This document shows positions 51,859 through 60,932 of a stretch of DNA of 64,000 nt, one piece after another. The position numbers were made by a program, and so were the translations under genes. This DNA is from Brachybacterium alimentarium (GTDB taxonomy: Bacteria; Actinomycetota; Actinomycetes; Actinomycetales; Dermabacteraceae), in assembly GCF_002332425.1 (NCBI RefSeq), contig NZ_NRGS01000005.1, forward strand, positions 124,001 through 188,000, read 5' to 3'. Numbering within the stretch: position 1 is the stretch's first letter; every line of letters starts with the position of its first letter. The notes under the pieces were generated by a model. The model was not told the origin of the DNA and did not search any database. It was given only the letters and a program-made list of their open reading frames with translations.

Positions 51859-52822
51859 GCGCGCCGCCCAGCAGACCCGTCTGCTCGAGGATGGTGCGGA
51901 TCTTCCCCACGGCCTCGCCCTCGAGCGGCGACATCGGGGTGGAGACGTTGTTGGTCGCGATGATGCCGAGCTCCCGCAGCGCGGTCTTGAAGGCGCCGAT
52001 GCCGGCGGCCGGGCCCACCTTGTCGGTGGGCTGGAAGACGATCTCGAACAGCGCGGCCAGGCGGTCCTGCTCCTGGCGCACCAGCGCCCAGTCCTCGGCC
52101 TGCGCGGCACGGTGCATGCGGGCGTAGCCGGCGGGGTCCACGTTGCCCAGGCCCGGCACGGAGCCGTCGGCGCCGGAGAGGTAGGCGCCGTCGACGACGA
52201 CCTCGTGGCCGGTCAGCAGCGTCAGCGGGGATCCGGCGGCGCGGTTCGCGGCGGCCAGGCGGCGGAAGCCCACGTCATCGCCGCTGGAGTCCTTCACCCC
52301 GGTGATCACGCCGTCGCGGCCCAGCTGCAGGAGGTGCGGGGCGGAGAGCTTGGTGTGCACGCACACGGGGATGTCGTACGCCCAGATCGGGCCGTCGGCG
52401 GCGGCCGCGATCGTGCGGAAGTGGGTGTCGATCTCCTCGGGGCCGGTGATCGCGTAGAAGGGGGCGGTGACCACATAGCCGTCCAGGCCGAAGCGCTCGG
52501 CTTCGCGCAGGTGGTGGAGGACACGGTCGGTCTGCATGTCGATCACACCGGCGATGACGGGCACCTGGCCCGCGACGAAGCCGGTCACGGCCTCGAGCAC
52601 CTGCGCACGGCGGGCGTCGTCGGCGTAGGCGACCTCGCCGCTCGAGCCGAGCGCGAAGATCCCGTCGACCCCGCCCTCCAGGAGATGGGCCACCAGGCGC
52701 TCGAGGGAGACCATGTCGATCTCTCCCTCGGCGGTCAGCGGCGTGAGCAGCGGCGGGACGACGCCGGTGAGGCGAGCGGCCGAGGAGGCGGTGGTGGCGG
52801 GGGAGGACTGCGAGGTGGTCAT
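51851..52822 (-). CDS. nanA: N-acetylneuraminate lyase (DHDPS/NAL superfamily)
   Basis: A 323-residue TIM-barrel aldolase, assigned as the enzyme cleaving sialic acid to ManNAc and pyruvate. The Schiff-base Lys177 is in ITGVKDSSGD, Tyr149 in WAYDIPV, and the carboxylate-binding loop is GSSGE (59-63). These are shared with all family members; the nan context assigns the substrate. The strand after Lys177 is typical of NAL rather than DapA, though not decisive. ATG 52822; AAGGAG lies 12 bases upstream. Its stop overlaps the nanK start. Confidence 0.87.
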   Translation of the reverse strand: MTTSQSSPATTASSAARLTGVVPPLLTPLTAEGEIDMVSLERLVAHLLEGGVDGIFALGSSGEVAYADDARRAQVLEAVTGFVAGQVPVIAGVIDMQTDRVLHHLREAERFGLDGYVVTAPFYAITGPEEIDTHFRTIAAAADGPIWAYDIPVCVHTKLSAPHLLQLGRDGVITGVKDSSGDDVGFRRLAAANRAAGSPLTLLTGHEVVVDGAYLSGADGSVPGLGNVDPAGYARMHRAAQAEDWALVRQEQDRLAALFEIVFQPTDKVGPAAGIGAFKTALRELGIIATNNVSTPMSPLEGEAVGKIRTILEQTGLLGGAHA

Positions 52823-52938
52823 GTCCGAGGTGCTCCTTCGAGAAGCGTGCGGTGAGCGGGAAATCAGGGGTGCGGGGGAATCGGTGGGACGAGAGGACGA
52901 GCGGGCGGGCCGCGCGGGTGCGGTCCGCCGCGCCGGCC

Positions 52939-53769
52939 TCACAGGAGGGACGGAGCGGCGGCGAGCAGCGTGCGGGTGTAGTCGTCCTGGGCGTCGGTGA
53001 AGATCCGTTCGGCGGTGTCATGCTCGACGACCTTGCCGTGGTTCATCACGATGATCGAGTCGGAGACGAAGCGGACGGTGCTGATGTCGTGCGAGATGAA
53101 CACCAGGCCCAGGCCGAGCTCCCGCTTCAGGTCCATGAGCAGGTTCAGCACCTGGGCGCGCACCGACACGTCCAGGGCACTGGTGGGCTCATCGGCGACG
53201 ATGATCTGCGGCTCGAGCGCCAGGGCGCGGGCGATCGCCACGCGTTGGCGCTGCCCGCCGGAAATCTGTCGGGGCAGCACCTCGAGGGCGGATTGCGGAA
53301 GCCCCACCAGGTGCAGGAGGTCCTTCACCCGGGCGAGGCGCTCCTTCTCCGTGCCGACGCCGTGCACCCGCAGGGGATCCATGAGCGTCTCGCGCACCGG
53401 GAGGCGGGGGTTCAGCGCCGTGGCCGGGTCCTGGAAGACCACGGAGACCGTGCGGCCGAGCTCGCGACGGCGCTCGCGGGAGCGGCTGAAGGGACGTCCA
53501 TCGAAGCGGACCGTCCCGCTGGTCACCGGCTGCAGGCCGGTCATCACGCGAGCCAGGGTCGACTTCCCCGATCCGGACTCGCCGACGATGCCGAGCACCT
53601 CCCCGCGACGCACGGACACGCTCACGCCGTCGACGGCGCGGATCGTGTCGGGGTGCAGCAGGCTGCCGGTGCGGAGCTTGTGCACGACGTGCACGTCGCG
53701 CAGCTCGATCGTGGGCACGTCACCGGCGGTCGGAGCGGCCGGTGTCCTCGGAGCCGTGGTCTCGGTCAT
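52939..53769 (-). CDS. ABC transporter ATP-binding protein (oligopeptide/DppF type), sialic-acid importer
   Basis: A 276-residue ATPase. Walker A is GESGSGKST, signature ISGGQRQR, Walker B IIVADEPTSALD, and the C-terminal oligopeptide-type region ends in YTRTLLAAAPSLL. It is the second ATPase of the importer; the first is fused to a permease. It overlaps the fused gene's stop (ATGA at 53766-53769). Position in the nan operon predicts transport of sialic acid, as in SatABCD-type systems. ATG 53769, GAAGGAG upstream. Confidence 0.91.
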   Translation of the reverse strand: MTETTAPRTPAAPTAGDVPTIELRDVHVVHKLRTGSLLHPDTIRAVDGVSVSVRRGEVLGIVGESGSGKSTLARVMTGLQPVTSGTVRFDGRPFSRSRERRRELGRTVSVVFQDPATALNPRLPVRETLMDPLRVHGVGTEKERLARVKDLLHLVGLPQSALEVLPRQISGGQRQRVAIARALALEPQIIVADEPTSALDVSVRAQVLNLLMDLKRELGLGLVFISHDISTVRFVSDSIIVMNHGKVVEHDTAERIFTDAQDDYTRTLLAAAPSLL

Positions 53770-55874
53770 CGCAGTTCTCCTTCGAGGGGTGCGGGGACGT
53801 CGCCGGTGCTGGCCACGAGGTGGCTGGGTCCGCCGACCTCCAGCAGGCGCGGCCGCACGGTGGGATCGGCCGACGGATCCAGCGAGCGCGGGGCGAAGCG
53901 GTCGCCCAGGGCGAAGTCGCGCGGTGAGGGGACGGTGCCGGGGACCTGGTGCAGGCGCTGGGCGCCCGATTCGATCGACAGCACCGAGCCGAGCAGACCG
54001 CGGGTGTACTCGTGGCGGGGGTCGGTGAGCAGGTCGTGCTGATCTCCCTGCTCGATCACCTGCCCGGCGTACATGACGGTCACGCGGTGGGCGAGCTGCG
54101 AGACCAGGGCGAGATCGTGGCTGACGAACACCATCGCGAATCCCAGCTCCTCGCGCAGCGAGTTCAACAGATCCACGACCTGCTTCTGCACGGTGACGTC
54201 GAGAGCGGTGGTGGGCTCGTCGGCGATCACCAGCTTCGGATCACGGGTCAGGGCCATCGCGATGAGCACGCGCTGGCGCTGGCCGCCGGAGAGCTCGTGC
54301 GGGTAGGCGGCGAGCGTGCGCTGGGGATCCAGGCCCACCAGCTCGAGCAGGTCGGCCGCGCTGCGGGTGCCGCCGCGGCGGGTCAGCTGCGCCAGCTGCG
54401 AGCGGATCAGCATCGAGGGGTTCAGGGAGCTCAGCGCGTCCTGGTAGATCATCGCGATCTCGTGGCCGCGCAGGGCGTTCATCTTCTTGGTGGGCAACGA
54501 GAGCAGGTCGACGTCGCCCAGCATGATCTTCCCGCTGATCCGGGCGGTGCGGGGCAGCAGTCCCATGATCGCGAGGCTCGCGACGGACTTGCCCGAACCG
54601 GACTCGCCCACCAGGCCCATGGTCTCGCCGGGACGCACCTGGAAGGAGATGCCGTCGAGGATGTCGGTCTCGCCGTGGGCCTCCGGGAAGGCGACGTGCA
54701 GGTCCTGGACATCCAGCAGGGGCGGCGCGGAGGCATCGACCATCTCGCGCTCCGGGCGGGCGAGCTCGGCGGCGCGGAGCGCGGCGAGGGAGTCGTGCAG
54801 CAGACGCGTCGAGGTCTCCCGATCGGTCGCACCGAGCGCTGCGGGACGCTCGCCGGTCCCGGTCCAGGACTCGGTCCTGGGCTCGGAAATCCCGTTGCCG
54901 TCCGCGTCGACTGCGTCGTCTGCGTCGTCCGACGCCAGGGCCGGCGTCGCGGCGGCGGGCGTCGCCCGACCGGCCTGGGCGGCCTCCTCGGCGCCCACGT
55001 CGACCTTCGTGCGGATCCGCGGGCTGGCCATCGCATCCGTGAGGCCCTCGGAGAGGATGTTCAAGGAGAGCACGGTGAGCAGGATGGCGAGGCCGGGGAA
55101 GAACGTCGGCCACCAGTAGCCCGCCAGCAGCAGCTGCTTGCCCTGGGAGAGGATGTTGCCCCAGGACGGGGCAGGAGGCTGTACGCCCGCGTTGATGAAG
55201 GACAGCGAGGCCTCCAGCACGATGGCGTCGGCGACCAGGACGGTCGCGAACACCATGATCGGGGCGATGCAGTTGCGGGCCACGTGCTTGACCAGGATCC
55301 ACGGGGTGGAGGCACCCATGACCTGCGAGGCCGCCACATAGTCCTCCCCGAACTGGGAGAGCACGTTGGCGCGCACCACCCGGGCCAGCTGCGGCACGTA
55401 CAGGAAGCCGATCGCGAAGATCAGCACCGGCAGCGAGGTGCCGAACACGGCGACGAACACGGCGGCCAGGGCGATGCCCGGGAACGACATGACCACGTCG
55501 AGGGCCCGCATGAGGATCTCGGAGGGGAGCTTCGCAGCGGTGGCGGCGAAGGAGCCCAGCACAGCGGCGGCGGCCAGGGCGGCGGCGGTCGCGGCCAGAC
55601 CGATCAGCAGCGAGGAGCGGGCGCCGTGGGCGACGCGCGAGAAGATGTCGCGCCCGATGGAGTCGGTGCCCATCCAGTGGTCGGCGCTGGGAGGCTGCAC
55701 GGGGGTGCCGGTCGCGAGCGGACCGTGCGGGGCGATCAGCGGGGCGAAGACCGCCAGCAGTGTGAGCAGCACCAGGAACAGCACGGCGATGCGGCTGGGC
55801 AGGGGGAGGGCGGTGAAGGGGGCCAGGGGGCGGCCGCTGAGGGGCTGGAGGCGGGCTCCGAGCTTCGGTCGCAT
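53766..55874 (-). CDS. Fused ABC permease (DppC type) and ATPase (DppD type)
   Basis: A 702-residue two-domain subunit. The permease half (about 1-285) has six hydrophobic segments and the GEDYVAASQVMGAS EAA-type loop contacting an ATPase. A disordered acidic linker (about 295-385) follows. The ATPase half has Walker A GESGSGKS (423-430), signature LSGGQ (528-532), Walker B LVIADEP (548-553) and the oligopeptide C-terminal extension. In most transporters these are two genes. ATG 55874 with AGGAG eight bases upstream, one base from the previous permease gene. It imports sialic acid by context. Confidence 0.92.
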   Translation of the reverse strand: MRPKLGARLQPLSGRPLAPFTALPLPSRIAVLFLVLLTLLAVFAPLIAPHGPLATGTPVQPPSADHWMGTDSIGRDIFSRVAHGARSSLLIGLAATAAALAAAAVLGSFAATAAKLPSEILMRALDVVMSFPGIALAAVFVAVFGTSLPVLIFAIGFLYVPQLARVVRANVLSQFGEDYVAASQVMGASTPWILVKHVARNCIAPIMVFATVLVADAIVLEASLSFINAGVQPPAPSWGNILSQGKQLLLAGYWWPTFFPGLAILLTVLSLNILSEGLTDAMASPRIRTKVDVGAEEAAQAGRATPAAATPALASDDADDAVDADGNGISEPRTESWTGTGERPAALGATDRETSTRLLHDSLAALRAAELARPEREMVDASAPPLLDVQDLHVAFPEAHGETDILDGISFQVRPGETMGLVGESGSGKSVASLAIMGLLPRTARISGKIMLGDVDLLSLPTKKMNALRGHEIAMIYQDALSSLNPSMLIRSQLAQLTRRGGTRSAADLLELVGLDPQRTLAAYPHELSGGQRQRVLIAMALTRDPKLVIADEPTTALDVTVQKQVVDLLNSLREELGFAMVFVSHDLALVSQLAHRVTVMYAGQVIEQGDQHDLLTDPRHEYTRGLLGSVLSIESGAQRLHQVPGTVPSPRDFALGDRFAPRSLDPSADPTVRPRLLEVGGPSHLVASTGDVPAPLEGELR

Positions 55875-55875
55875 G

Positions 55876-56841
55876 TCAGATGCTCCTGATGCGGGGGTTG
55901 ACGACGACGTACAGGAGGTCCACGGCGATGTTCACGAGGATGAAGGCGATGGCGACCACGAGGGTCACGCCCTGCACGAGGAACACGTCGTTGCGGGTGA
56001 CGCCGTCGAGGATGAGCTGGCCCATGGCCTGGATGTTGAAGATGATCTCGATGACCACGGCGCCGCCCATGAGGTAGCCGACGCGCAGGCCGAGCACGGT
56101 GATCGGGGTGATCAGCGCATTGCGCAGCACGTTGCGGCTCACCACGATCGGGTACGGGATGCCGGCGCCGATGGCGGTGCGCACGTAGTCCCGGTCGAGC
56201 TCCTCGACCATCGCGGTGCGGACCACTCGGGTGAGCGATCCGGCGACGGGGATGCCCAGCGCCAGCGCGGGCAGGGCGATGTTGTTCAGGTAGACGCCGG
56301 GATCCTCGAAGAACCCGACCCAGCCGGAGACCAGCGAGGGGAAGAGGTACCAGCCGCCGGGGATGTCCCCGAGCCACTGGATCAGCAGCAGCGCGAGCCA
56401 GAAGGAGGGCGTGGCGAGGGAGGCCACGGAGAACACGCGGATCGCCTGATCCACCCAGCGGTCACGGAAGAGAGCGGCGAGCACACCGAGCACGGCCGCG
56501 AGCACGATCGCGATCACCAGACCCAGGAAGGTCAGCTGCAGCGTGATCGGCAGGGCCTTGGCGACGATCTCGGTGACCGGGGTGTTGCCGGTCGTGGTGC
56601 CGAGATCACCGCGGAACAGACCGCCGAGGAAGGAGAAGTAGCGCTCCATGAGCGGGTCGTTCAGGCCGTTGGCCTCGCGGTACAGCTCAAGAGCCTCCGG
56701 CGAGGCGGATTCACCGAGCGCACGGCGCGCGGGATCCTGGGGCGAGAGCGACATGATGACGAACACCAGCAGGGTGACGCCGAGGATCATGAGCGGAAGC
56801 GCGACGAGGCGCCGCCCGATGAGTCGGACGAATTGGGACAC
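55876..56841 (-). CDS. ABC transporter permease (DppB type), sialic-acid importer
   Basis: A 321-residue permease with six hydrophobic helices (about 10-30, 100-122, 138-160, 185-205, 240-262, 285-308). The EAA-type segment reads ELDRDYVRTAIGAGIPYP, and the typical N-terminal IGRRLVALPLMILGVTLLVF is present. GTG start with GGAGG six bases upstream. It is next to the fused permease-ATPase and forms the pore with it. Confidence 0.92.
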   Translation of the reverse strand: MSQFVRLIGRRLVALPLMILGVTLLVFVIMSLSPQDPARRALGESASPEALELYREANGLNDPLMERYFSFLGGLFRGDLGTTTGNTPVTEIVAKALPITLQLTFLGLVIAIVLAAVLGVLAALFRDRWVDQAIRVFSVASLATPSFWLALLLIQWLGDIPGGWYLFPSLVSGWVGFFEDPGVYLNNIALPALALGIPVAGSLTRVVRTAMVEELDRDYVRTAIGAGIPYPIVVSRNVLRNALITPITVLGLRVGYLMGGAVVIEIIFNIQAMGQLILDGVTRNDVFLVQGVTLVVAIAFILVNIAVDLLYVVVNPRIRSI

Positions 56842-56942
56842 GAGGCCCTCCGGGGGTCGATCAGTGGGTCAGGAAAAGGGCCGACGGGGCCCGCGGGAGC
56901 CGACGGGGCGGGACGGATCCGTTCCGTCCCGCCCCGAGCGGG

Positions 56943-58577
56943 TCACTCCGCCGTCGTGGAGGCGACGTCGATGAAGCTCAGGCCCGTGAGCGAGATCGGC
57001 TGGAAGTCCACCAGCGTGGTGGGGTCCCAGGCCGTCGGGGCGTCGCGGTGGAAGAGCGGGTACAGCGGGACCTCCTCGGAGAGCAGGTCGAAGAGCTGTC
57101 CCCAGACCTGCTCCTGCTCGTCTTCGTCGACGGTCTCCAGGCCCTGGGTGAGCAGCTCCTGCACCTCGTCGTAGGAGTCCTGGCCCTTCCAGTGCATACG
57201 ACCGTCGGTCCAGACGTCGGCGCCGTACCACCAGCGCAGCAGCAGGTCGGGGTCGTTGCCGAACACCGAGGGGTCGCCGGGGGCGACCATCACGTCGTAT
57301 GCGTCGGGATCCCCGTCCACCGTGTTGTAGGCGTCGGCCGACTGCTTCTGCTCGAAGGACACGTCGATGCCGACCGCGGTGAGCGACTCCTGGATGATCG
57401 GGGTGCACTGCTGGACCCAGTCGTGATCGGTGACCAGCATGCGCAGGGAGGTCAGGCCCGTCTCCTCGAACAGGGCCTTGGCCTTGTCGGCGTCCAGGGA
57501 GTAGACCGTGGAGGCTTCCTTGTAGTTCGGGTGGTCCTTCTGCACGAAGCAGCTGGCGGGTTCCGCCTGGCCGCTGACACCGGTCTCGATGACCTTGTCC
57601 ATGTCGATGGCGTAGAGGAACGCCTGACGGTTCCTCAGGTCATGGAAGGGGTTGTCCTCGGAGTTGTTGAACATCGCGAACAGCAGGCCGAAACCGCCGA
57701 CGGACTCGACCTCCCCGCTGGAGTCCAGCTGGTCGATCGAGAGGTAGGGGACGGAGTCGATGGCCTGCACGGTGCCGGACTGGATGGCGTTCGTGCGGGT
57801 CGAGGCGTCCGGGATGATCTCCCAGCTCATGGTCTTTGCCTGGGCGGGCATCTGGCCGGTGTAGTCGTCGAACCGCTCGAACTCGATGACCTTGGAGGCG
57901 GCGCCGTTGTCGGTCATCTTCCAGGGGCCCGAGCCGATCGGGTCGGAGTCGAAGGCCTTGGGGTCCGCCTCGACGGCCTCCTTCGGCACGATCTTCACCG
58001 TCGAGAGCCGATCGCCGAACACGGCGGTGGGAGTGGAAAGGGTGAATGTGACGGTGGTGTCGTCCTTCGCGTCGACCGCCTCGATGAAGGGGATGAACTG
58101 CGCATACAGCGACGCGTTCTCCGGGTCCATGACCCGCTCGAAGGAGAAGACGACGTCGTCCGCGGTCACGGGGGAGCCGTCGTGGAAGGTGGCGCCGTCC
58201 CGCAGCGTCACGTCCACCGAGGTGGACTCGGCGGCGGGGATCTCGGTGGCCAGTGCCGGATAGGCCTCGCGGGTCACGGGATGCAGCTCGGTGAGGCCCT
58301 CGAGGGTGTGCCAGTTGACGGCGACCGTCAGCGCGGCCGAGGTGGTCATCGGGTCGTACCCGTTGGTGCCGAGCTCATAGCTGATGGCGGCGCTGAGATG
58401 GCCGTCCGGATCCGCGTCGCCGGCGGGAGCGCCGCCGCCGTCGGATCCGGCGTTGCCGCCGGCCTTCTTCGGGGCGCAGGCGCCGATGCCGGCCACGACA
58501 CCCGCGGCGCCGGCGAGGGCGGCGGAGCCGCGGAGGAAGCTGCGCCGGCCGAGTCGATCGACGTGATTGATGATCAC
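56943..58577 (-). CDS. ABC transporter solute-binding lipoprotein (SBP family 5), sialic-acid importer
   Basis: A 544-residue binding protein. The signal carries both a twin-arginine (GRRSFLRG, 10-17) and a lipobox ending in Cys34 (GIGAC), so it is a Tat-exported lipoprotein. The body is the DppA/OppA class, with TVTFTLSTPTAVFGDRL and DSDPIGSGPWKM near the family signature. GTG 58577 with GAAGGG 11 bases upstream. It is the first gene of the eight-gene nan operon and fixes the substrate of the importer. Sialic-acid binding is inferred from context. Confidence 0.9.
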   Translation of the reverse strand: MIINHVDRLGRRSFLRGSAALAGAAGVVAGIGACAPKKAGGNAGSDGGGAPAGDADPDGHLSAAISYELGTNGYDPMTTSAALTVAVNWHTLEGLTELHPVTREAYPALATEIPAAESTSVDVTLRDGATFHDGSPVTADDVVFSFERVMDPENASLYAQFIPFIEAVDAKDDTTVTFTLSTPTAVFGDRLSTVKIVPKEAVEADPKAFDSDPIGSGPWKMTDNGAASKVIEFERFDDYTGQMPAQAKTMSWEIIPDASTRTNAIQSGTVQAIDSVPYLSIDQLDSSGEVESVGGFGLLFAMFNNSEDNPFHDLRNRQAFLYAIDMDKVIETGVSGQAEPASCFVQKDHPNYKEASTVYSLDADKAKALFEETGLTSLRMLVTDHDWVQQCTPIIQESLTAVGIDVSFEQKQSADAYNTVDGDPDAYDVMVAPGDPSVFGNDPDLLLRWWYGADVWTDGRMHWKGQDSYDEVQELLTQGLETVDEDEQEQVWGQLFDLLSEEVPLYPLFHRDAPTAWDPTTLVDFQPISLTGLSFIDVASTTAE

Positions 58578-58677
58578 CGTTGATGCATCCCTTCAAGGAG
58601 TGGTCCCCGGCGCGTGCGGCGTCGGGTTCGGGGGAACGCCGTCCTCGCAGTCCGACGACAATCGCCACCCTGCGAAG

Positions 58678-58698
58678 ATCAGACGTATGATGTCTGAT
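58678..58698. promoter_or_regulatory. Candidate NanR operator in the nan divergent region
   Basis: A perfect palindrome, ATCAGAC-GTATGAT-GTCTGAT, with seven-base arms. It lies between the nan operon start (58577) and the FadR-type regulator (58857). Its centre contains TATGAT, which could also be a -10 for the regulator gene on the plus strand. A FadR-family dimer would fit this spacing. Confidence 0.75.
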
Positions 58699-58856
58699 GA
58701 CCGGGACAGTACAGGAAGAGATCACTGATCGCCACCACGATTCCGGGATTCGATACGCAGCAGTGACCATCCGGGCCGACCTGCGGCCGCAGGGTCCGGC
58801 ACGGCATGATGGAGCAGACGTCACAGAGGTGACGCTGCGCCGGGGGAGGAGACGAC

Positions 58857-59579
58857 ATGGTTCGCACCAAGGGGGCCGGCAACGGCACCGTCGAGCGCAT
58901 CCAGGACCTGATCCTGGCCGAGGGGCTGGTGCCGGGAGACCCGATGCCCACGGAGACCGCGCTGTGCGAACGGCTCGAGATCTCGCGCTCCTCGGTGCGC
59001 GAGGCCATGCGCACCCTCGCGTCGCTGGACATCGTGGAGGTGCGCCACGGGCACGGGACCTTCGTGGGCCAGCTGTCCCTCGCGCCGCTGGTCGACGGGC
59101 TGCTGTTCCGTGCCCGGCTCGATGACGGCAACGACCTGCGGGCACTGCGCGAAGTGGTCGAGCTGCGCATCGCGCTGGATCTCTCGGTGGCCGATCAGCT
59201 CGTGGAGATCTATCGCGGCTCCGTGAACCCCGAGCTCGAGAGCCACGTGGCCGAGATGCGAGAGCTCGCCGGGCGCCGCCAGCCGTTCCCGGAGGCCGAC
59301 GCGGCGTTCCACAACGCCCTGTTCTCGCGCCTGCCCAACAGCCTGCTGCGCCAGCTCGCCCAGGCCTTCTGGGAGATCCATACGACGGCGGTGCCGATGC
59401 TGAACATCGCCCAGGCGGACGACATCCTGGTCACCGTCGATGCGCACCAGGCCATGCTCACCGCCCTCGAGGCCGGCGACGCGGACGCATATCGCGAGGC
59501 GGTGGTCGAGCACTATCGACCGCTGGGACGCACGCTGGACGCCGCCGGTCGCGCCGAGACCGGTGCCGTCAGGGCCTGA
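58857..59579 (+). CDS. GntR/FadR-family regulator, probable NanR
   Basis: A 240-residue regulator. The winged helix (about 8-72) has TVERIQDLI and the recognition segment ETALCERLEISRSSVREAM. The FCD ligand-binding domain (about 85-220) has ELRIALDLS, the metal-binding histidine in EADAAFHNALF and a second one in VDAHQAMLTAL. It is divergent from the nan operon and likely represses it until sialic acid or ManNAc-6-P appears; ligand identity is inferred from context. ATG 58857 with GGGGGAGGA upstream. Confidence 0.88.
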   Translation: MVRTKGAGNGTVERIQDLILAEGLVPGDPMPTETALCERLEISRSSVREAMRTLASLDIVEVRHGHGTFVGQLSLAPLVDGLLFRARLDDGNDLRALREVVELRIALDLSVADQLVEIYRGSVNPELESHVAEMRELAGRRQPFPEADAAFHNALFSRLPNSLLRQLAQAFWEIHTTAVPMLNIAQADDILVTVDAHQAMLTALEAGDADAYREAVVEHYRPLGRTLDAAGRAETGAVRA

Positions 59580-59671
59580 TCCCCGGACCGGAGCCTCCTG
59601 GCCCGCTCCGCGCGGGGTCCAGGACGATGCGGCCACCGATGACCGCGCGCTCGGAGGGATACCGTGGTGGC

Positions 59672-60226
59672 ATGAACGATGCGGATGAGACCGGCCGACT
59701 TGCTGCACTGGACATCTTCCTGCCCTCGCCGCCGCCCGATGTCCAGCAGCAGGAGTCCTTCCTCGACGAGGCCGCTGCGCTCGCCGTGGCCGGCCACCCC
59801 ATCACCGTCTACCTGCAGGACGAGGATGCCTGGGCCTTCGAGCAGTGCGAGCCGGTGCGAGCTCTGCTCGACTCCGCCGGGGAGGGCGCCCTCCCGGTGA
59901 CCCTGCTGGGCCTGGACATCGTGGTCACGGCCGTCTATCCGACCACGGAGCAGATGCAGCGCTTCGCCGAGGCGGGCAACGAGGCTCGTGCGCCCCGCTC
60001 GGCGGCCGCCGCGGGCTGCGGGCCTGGCGGAGCCCCGGGAGCCCCGATGCCGCGAGAGGCGGGCGGCTTCGCGGCCCAGCTCATGGGCGCCGCCCCCGCT
60101 CCGGCGCGCCCTGAAGGGGGCCCGGACATCGGGTCGCGACGGAACCTCATGGGTGGGGACGTCGGAGACGGTCTTCCGAGGGCGACCGGCTCGGAGACGA
60201 CGTCCGACTGCTCCTGCGGGGCCTGA
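59672..60226 (+). CDS. Orphan ArsD-fold protein
   Basis: A 184-residue protein whose first 100 residues follow the ArsD thioredoxin-like fold: LDIFLPSP at the first strand, AALAVAGHPITVYL, ALLDSAGEGALPVTLLG and IVVTAVYPTTEQMQRFAE. ArsD is an arsenite metallochaperone with a conserved Cys pair after the first strand; here that place is PSPPPDVQQQ, with no Cys. Cysteines appear later (C59, GCGPG near 116, and CSC at the end), in a low-complexity Gly/Ala/Pro tail. No ars genes are adjacent. ATG 59672; an upstream ATG at 59627 is less likely. The gene may have lost arsenic binding. Confidence 0.7.
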   Translation: MNDADETGRLAALDIFLPSPPPDVQQQESFLDEAAALAVAGHPITVYLQDEDAWAFEQCEPVRALLDSAGEGALPVTLLGLDIVVTAVYPTTEQMQRFAEAGNEARAPRSAAAAGCGPGGAPGAPMPREAGGFAAQLMGAAPAPARPEGGPDIGSRRNLMGGDVGDGLPRATGSETTSDCSCGA

Positions 60227-60259
60227 TCCGGCGGGGCGTCGCGCGTCCTCAGCTGCTCG

Positions 60260-60853
60260 TCACTGCGCGTCGGTCATCACTGCGCGACGCACGCTCTCGC
60301 GGAGCAGCGCTCGGCGGGAGTCATGGACTTCGACCGGTTCCTCCGCGGTCGCGGCATAGACATTGCTGACCGGCGACCAGGCCATGGACATACCGATGAC
60401 CAGTGCCATGATGTCGAACGGCTCGCCGGCGCGCACCAGCCCCGCCCCCTGGGCGTCGGCGATGAAGCGCAGTTTCCGATCATCCAGCCTGTCCGGCTCG
60501 TCCACGAGGTGCCCTGCGGGGCGGCGTTCGAGGCGAGCCCATGTGGCCAGGCGGATGAGTGAGGGATGCTCCAGGTACTCGTCGTACAGGCGCACCGCCC
60601 AGTCCGGGAGGTCCGAGGAGTCGATCGGCACGACGTCCACGATCCGCTCCAGGGAGGCCCCGAAGATCGCATCGAACAGGCCCTCCTTGTTCCCGAAGTA
60701 GTCGTAGAGCTGAGCCTTGTTGGTGCGGGCGGCCGCCACGATGCGCTCCACCCGCGCCCCGGCGATGCCGTGCTGGGCGAACTCCTCCGTCGCGGCGTCG
60801 ATGATGCGCTGCCGGGTCGCCGCGCCCCGCGCGGTCAGCTCCTTCTTCGTCAT
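60260..60853 (-). CDS. TetR-family transcriptional repressor
   Basis: A 197-residue repressor. The helix-turn-helix is in TRQRIIDAATEEFAQHGIAGARVERIVAAARTN, split into the usual helices with NKAQLYDYFGNKEGLFDAIF (45-64) finishing the DNA-binding domain. The C-terminal ligand domain is typical in length. It is divergent from the alcohol dehydrogenase gene and probably represses it through sites in the intervening promoter region. ATG 60853. Ligand unknown. Confidence 0.9.
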   Translation of the reverse strand: MTKKELTARGAATRQRIIDAATEEFAQHGIAGARVERIVAAARTNKAQLYDYFGNKEGLFDAIFGASLERIVDVVPIDSSDLPDWAVRLYDEYLEHPSLIRLATWARLERRPAGHLVDEPDRLDDRKLRFIADAQGAGLVRAGEPFDIMALVIGMSMAWSPVSNVYAATAEEPVEVHDSRRALLRESVRRAVMTDAQ

Positions 60854-60883
60854 GGCTCCACTGTATTCAACAGAACGGTTTGT

Positions 60884-60932
60884 TTGCCGTGGTGGGTGAA
60901 GAGGCGCATACTTAACCAGACCGAACAGTCTG
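60884..60932 (+). promoter_or_regulatory. Promoter and TetR-type operator of the alcohol dehydrogenase gene
   Basis: TTGCCG (60884-60889) and CATACT (60907-60912) are spaced by 17 bases. CAGAC-N6-GTCTG (60917-60932) sits at the expected start of transcription. A second, weaker palindrome, AACAGAACGGTTTGTT, overlaps the -35 side and the minus-strand TetR gene start region. Confidence 0.75.
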
